Assembly (NCBI GenBank): GCA_003168375.1
Contig: PMSI01000003.1
Coordinates: 372,001 to 436,000 of the forward strand
Direction of reading: 5' to 3'
Length of the DNA: 64,000 bases
DNA from: Vulcanimicrobiota bacterium
GTDB taxonomy: Bacteria > Vulcanimicrobiota > Vulcanimicrobiia > Vulcanimicrobiales > Vulcanimicrobiaceae
Position 1 is the stretch's first letter. The number at the start of each line of letters is the position of its first letter. Of the stretch, positions 61,837 through 64,000 are shown piece by piece. The notes beneath the pieces were generated by a model that was not told the origin of the DNA, ran no database searches, and saw only the letters and a list, made by a program, of their open reading frames with translations. The position numbers and the translations under genes are program-made.

Positions 61837-63368
61837 ACCTGCTCCGCTGCGCCTTGGCGGCGAGCGCCTTCGTCATCGTGTCGGGCACGCATGCATCCGC
61901 CGAATGGCGTCCACCCGACCTGCGTCCCACGTCGGCGTCGCAAACCGAGGTCCTGGCGACGTACGCCAAGGCCGCCGGTGTTGTCGAGCGGCGTTTTGCG
62001 GAGCGCCGCGAGCGCTGGACGTACGTGAACGGATCGCGCCGTCTCCCGGTGCAGGTGACCGTTCGAGGCGCGGACTTCCGCGCCGCGCTCGCGCTCGGGA
62101 CGGCCCAGTATTCCGCGGGACGGTCTGACGGCGTGCGCTGGCGCGCCGACGCCAACGGGATCACGCACGCGACGCTCTCCGACGATCAGGGTGATGCGGT
62201 GGACCGGTTGCCGCAAAGCATCTTTCCGTTCCCGACAACCGATTGCGAGCTGGCGGGAGAATCGAACCGTTTCGGCGCGGCCTGGGTGCTGGCCGACCGC
62301 GCGCCGCGCGACAAGCCCCACTGGTTTTACGTCGACAAAGCGAACGGCACGATCGAACACGAGATCACGCGCGAGGGGGCGCGCACGGTCGTCACCACGT
62401 TCGATCGGTTCGAGCCGGTCGGCGGAGCGCGTCGCCCGCAGCATTGGCGCGTCTCCAACGGCGACGCCGCGAACGACCTCGACGTGACGGTCGATTCTAT
62501 CGTGCCGGAAGCGCTCGGCGAGGTCGACGTCGCGATCCCGCAGCTGCGGCGGACGTTCGCCGCGATTCCTCTGGAGAGCGGCGCCGTGCGCCTCCCGGCG
62601 TTTTTCATGCGGTCGAGAATCGTCGTCGACGTCGACCTCGACGGGCAGCACGCGCCCTTCATCCTCGACACGGGGACCGCGAGCATCACGCTCGACCGCA
62701 GGGTAGCGGAGCGTCGCGGCTGGAGTCCGGTGCTGGAACATGCGACCGTCCCGCAGATGAGGGTCGGCGCACTGACGCTCTCCGATGTATCGACGCTCGC
62801 GATCCCGATGGGCCCGCCCGGAATTCTCGGCTACGATTTCTTCGCGGGTCACGTCGTGCACATCGACTACGCGCATGGCACGGTCGAAGTCTTGACGCCG
62901 GAGGCCGCCCGATCCGCGTTCGCCGACCCGGGAAACGCCGTCATGGCGGCGTACTTCGATGAAGGCATTCCGCTCGTCCGCGCAGCGTTCGGATCGGCCT
63001 CCGGCGACCGGTTCGTGCTCGATTCAGGATCGCCGAGCCTGTACGTGCTGGAACCGTTCGCGCGCAAGTACGCGGGCGAGATCGCCGCGCATTGGAGCCC
63101 CGCCACGTTCCCCGGCGGCCGCACCCAGCTCGAGTCGCAATATCTGGAAGGATCGATCGTCGTCAACGCGCGGCGGGCCGCGCTGTTCGGGTTCGGCCCC
63201 TGGCTATTCGAAAACGTCGTCGTAGGAGTCCAGGATCAGAACTCGCGGCCTGACGGTCTCGACATGCTGTTCGACGGGATCGTCGGGACCGACGAGATGG
63301 CCGCGTTCGAGTGGTGGTTCGACTACGACGGCGGCCGGATCGCGATGCGGCGGAACAGCGTCCGCTAG
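61833..63368 (+). CDS. Exported aspartyl protease-like protein with two catalytic motifs
   Basis: GTG 61833 overlapping the Nudix stop (511 aa). Signal peptide VNLLRCALAASAFVIVSGTH. The N-terminal ~240 residues resemble lipoprotein-sorting or outer-membrane chaperone-like beta domains. Residues ~265-360 form a retropepsin-like unit with DTG (APFILDTGTASITLDRRVAE); a second unit contains DSG (GDRFVLDSGSPSLYVL, ~390-410). Both halves needed for a one-chain aspartyl protease are therefore present. It would act in the periplasm. Confidence 0.75.
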   Translation: MNLLRCALAASAFVIVSGTHASAEWRPPDLRPTSASQTEVLATYAKAAGVVERRFAERRERWTYVNGSRRLPVQVTVRGADFRAALALGTAQYSAGRSDGVRWRADANGITHATLSDDQGDAVDRLPQSIFPFPTTDCELAGESNRFGAAWVLADRAPRDKPHWFYVDKANGTIEHEITREGARTVVTTFDRFEPVGGARRPQHWRVSNGDAANDLDVTVDSIVPEALGEVDVAIPQLRRTFAAIPLESGAVRLPAFFMRSRIVVDVDLDGQHAPFILDTGTASITLDRRVAERRGWSPVLEHATVPQMRVGALTLSDVSTLAIPMGPPGILGYDFFAGHVVHIDYAHGTVEVLTPEAARSAFADPGNAVMAAYFDEGIPLVRAAFGSASGDRFVLDSGSPSLYVLEPFARKYAGEIAAHWSPATFPGGRTQLESQYLEGSIVVNARRAALFGFGPWLFENVVVGVQDQNSRPDGLDMLFDGIVGTDEMAAFEWWFDYDGGRIAMRRNSVR

Positions 63369-63392
63369 TCTCGAAGGACGGGGCGGCCGTGT

Positions 63393-64000
63393 ATGAACGA
63401 ACGCTCTCTCCTCCCACGCAGATTGCTGATCGCGGTGACGCTGCTGATCGCCGTCGTCACCGTCGGAACGATCGGCTACGCCCTGCTCGAGCGATGGTCG
63501 CTGTTCGACGCACTCTACATGACCATCACGACGATCACCACGGTCGGCGGCGGCGAGCCGCCGGGTGCGGTCCTCGACGTTGCCGGCAAGGTGTGGACGA
63601 TCGTCGTCGTCGCGTTCGGGTTCGGCGCGCTGACGTATACCGTGCTGGCCGGCTTCGGATTCATCATCGAGGGGCATCTCGGCGCGGAGTTCCTGCAGCG
63701 CCGCATGCGGACGCGCGTCGCTAGGATGCGCGACCACTTCATCCTGTGCGGGTTCGGCCGCGTCGGCCGCGAGATCGCGCGTGACTTCACGACCGAGAAG
63801 ATCGCGTTCGTCGTGATCGACATCAACCCGGACTCGCTCGACCGCGCGGCCGTCGAAGGCTTCACCGTGGTCTCCGGCAACGCCGCGGACGTCGCGACGC
63901 TCCAGGCGGCCGGGATCGAACGCGCACGCGGTCTGGTGACCGCCGTCGACCACGACGCCGACAACATCTACGTCACGCTTTCTGCGCGGGTGCTGAAACC
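63393..64000 (+). CDS. TrkA-N-type potassium channel, 3' end outside window
   Basis: ATG 63393 to the window edge (202 codons). TM1 (LLIAVTLLIAVVTVGTIGYA), pore loop with filter TTITTVGGGEP, TM2 (VWTIVVVAFGFGALTYTVLA), then a RCK domain: FILCGFGRVGREIARDF, with the GxGxxG nucleotide fold, and VVIDINPDSLDRA. It is a two-helix K+ channel whose filter reads TVGGGE instead of the usual TVGYGD. The RCK/ligand domain continues past 64000. Confidence 0.8.
   Translation, partial: MNERSLLPRRLLIAVTLLIAVVTVGTIGYALLERWSLFDALYMTITTITTVGGGEPPGAVLDVAGKVWTIVVVAFGFGALTYTVLAGFGFIIEGHLGAEFLQRRMRTRVARMRDHFILCGFGRVGREIARDFTTEKIAFVVIDINPDSLDRAAVEGFTVVSGNAADVATLQAAGIERARGLVTAVDHDADNIYVTLSARVLK

Noticed and set aside
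1-64000. CRISPR arrays, tRNA or rRNA genes
   Set aside because: No regularly spaced short direct repeats, tRNA cloverleaf arms or rRNA signature stretches were found by eye.

Overview
The window is a GC-rich stretch of about 64 kb from a diderm bacterium. It has lipoproteins, signal peptides and an RND efflux pump. GTG and TTG starts are common, and a few genes seem to begin almost at the 5' end of their transcript. The base composition and gene style would suit a soil lineage such as Candidatus Eremiobacterota/Vulcanimicrobiota, but no ribosomal or other marker gene is present, so that is a weak guess. I see no rRNA, tRNA, CRISPR array, transposase or integrase.

Bases 1-2.7 kb and 55.3-64 kb look like ordinary chromosome. 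The left end holds an exported protein cut by the window edge, a lipoprotein and a broken CPBP protease. The right end holds a flavin monooxygenase/short-chain dehydrogenase pair, a full-length HAE1-type RND permease, a CoA-type Nudix hydrolase overlapping an exported two-motif aspartyl protease, and the first two thirds of a TrkA-N potassium channel.

Between them lies a roughly 52 kb mosaic island marked by ten copies (A-J) of one 498-bp gene, all on the + strand, starting near 2891, 8288, 18539, 27187, 33380, 35155, 41026, 43260, 44754 and 51369. It encodes only the catalytic ATP-binding (HATPase_c) half of a histidine kinase, with no phospho-acceptor or sensor part. Five copies are intact (B, E, F, H, J) and five are broken or truncated. 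Two further orphan scraps contain only the last 20 or so bases of the gene (near 44550 and 55250). Each interval between copies carries different cargo, mostly resembling antiphage or conflict systems.

A-B: a two-domain nucleotide cyclase overlapping an E2-like/SEC-C protein, divergent from a cNMP-binding/TIR effector (Pycsar-like with an added E2). B-C: a Thoeris-like operon (ThsB-type TIR, second TIR, SLOG sensor, membrane protein) plus a ribbon-helix-helix gene and unknowns. C-D: a 2035-residue nuclease-STAND NTPase (Avs-like) and nuclease-like neighbours. D-E: a transglutaminase-like protein and a coupled TIR / MoxR ATPase / vWA / unknown operon. E-F: an internally duplicated eight-helix membrane protein. 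F-G: housekeeping-like exported proteins, small ORFs and gene relics. G-H: a TIR-like protein, a TIR relic and a frameshifted membrane protein. H-I: a DoxX relic and a truncated duplicate of a gene lying at 14-16 kb. I-J: a small tailoring or biosynthetic cluster (regulator, two 2OG-oxygenase-fold proteins of which one lacks the iron-binding Asp, TPR-methyltransferase, HpaB-type monooxygenase, 65-residue peptide). After J: exported proteins up to the last orphan scrap.

The strongest idea is that the HATPase gene marks, and may serve as the recombination site of, a modular immune island. Several frameshifts lie in short homopolymers, so some 'pseudogenes' may be assembly errors.
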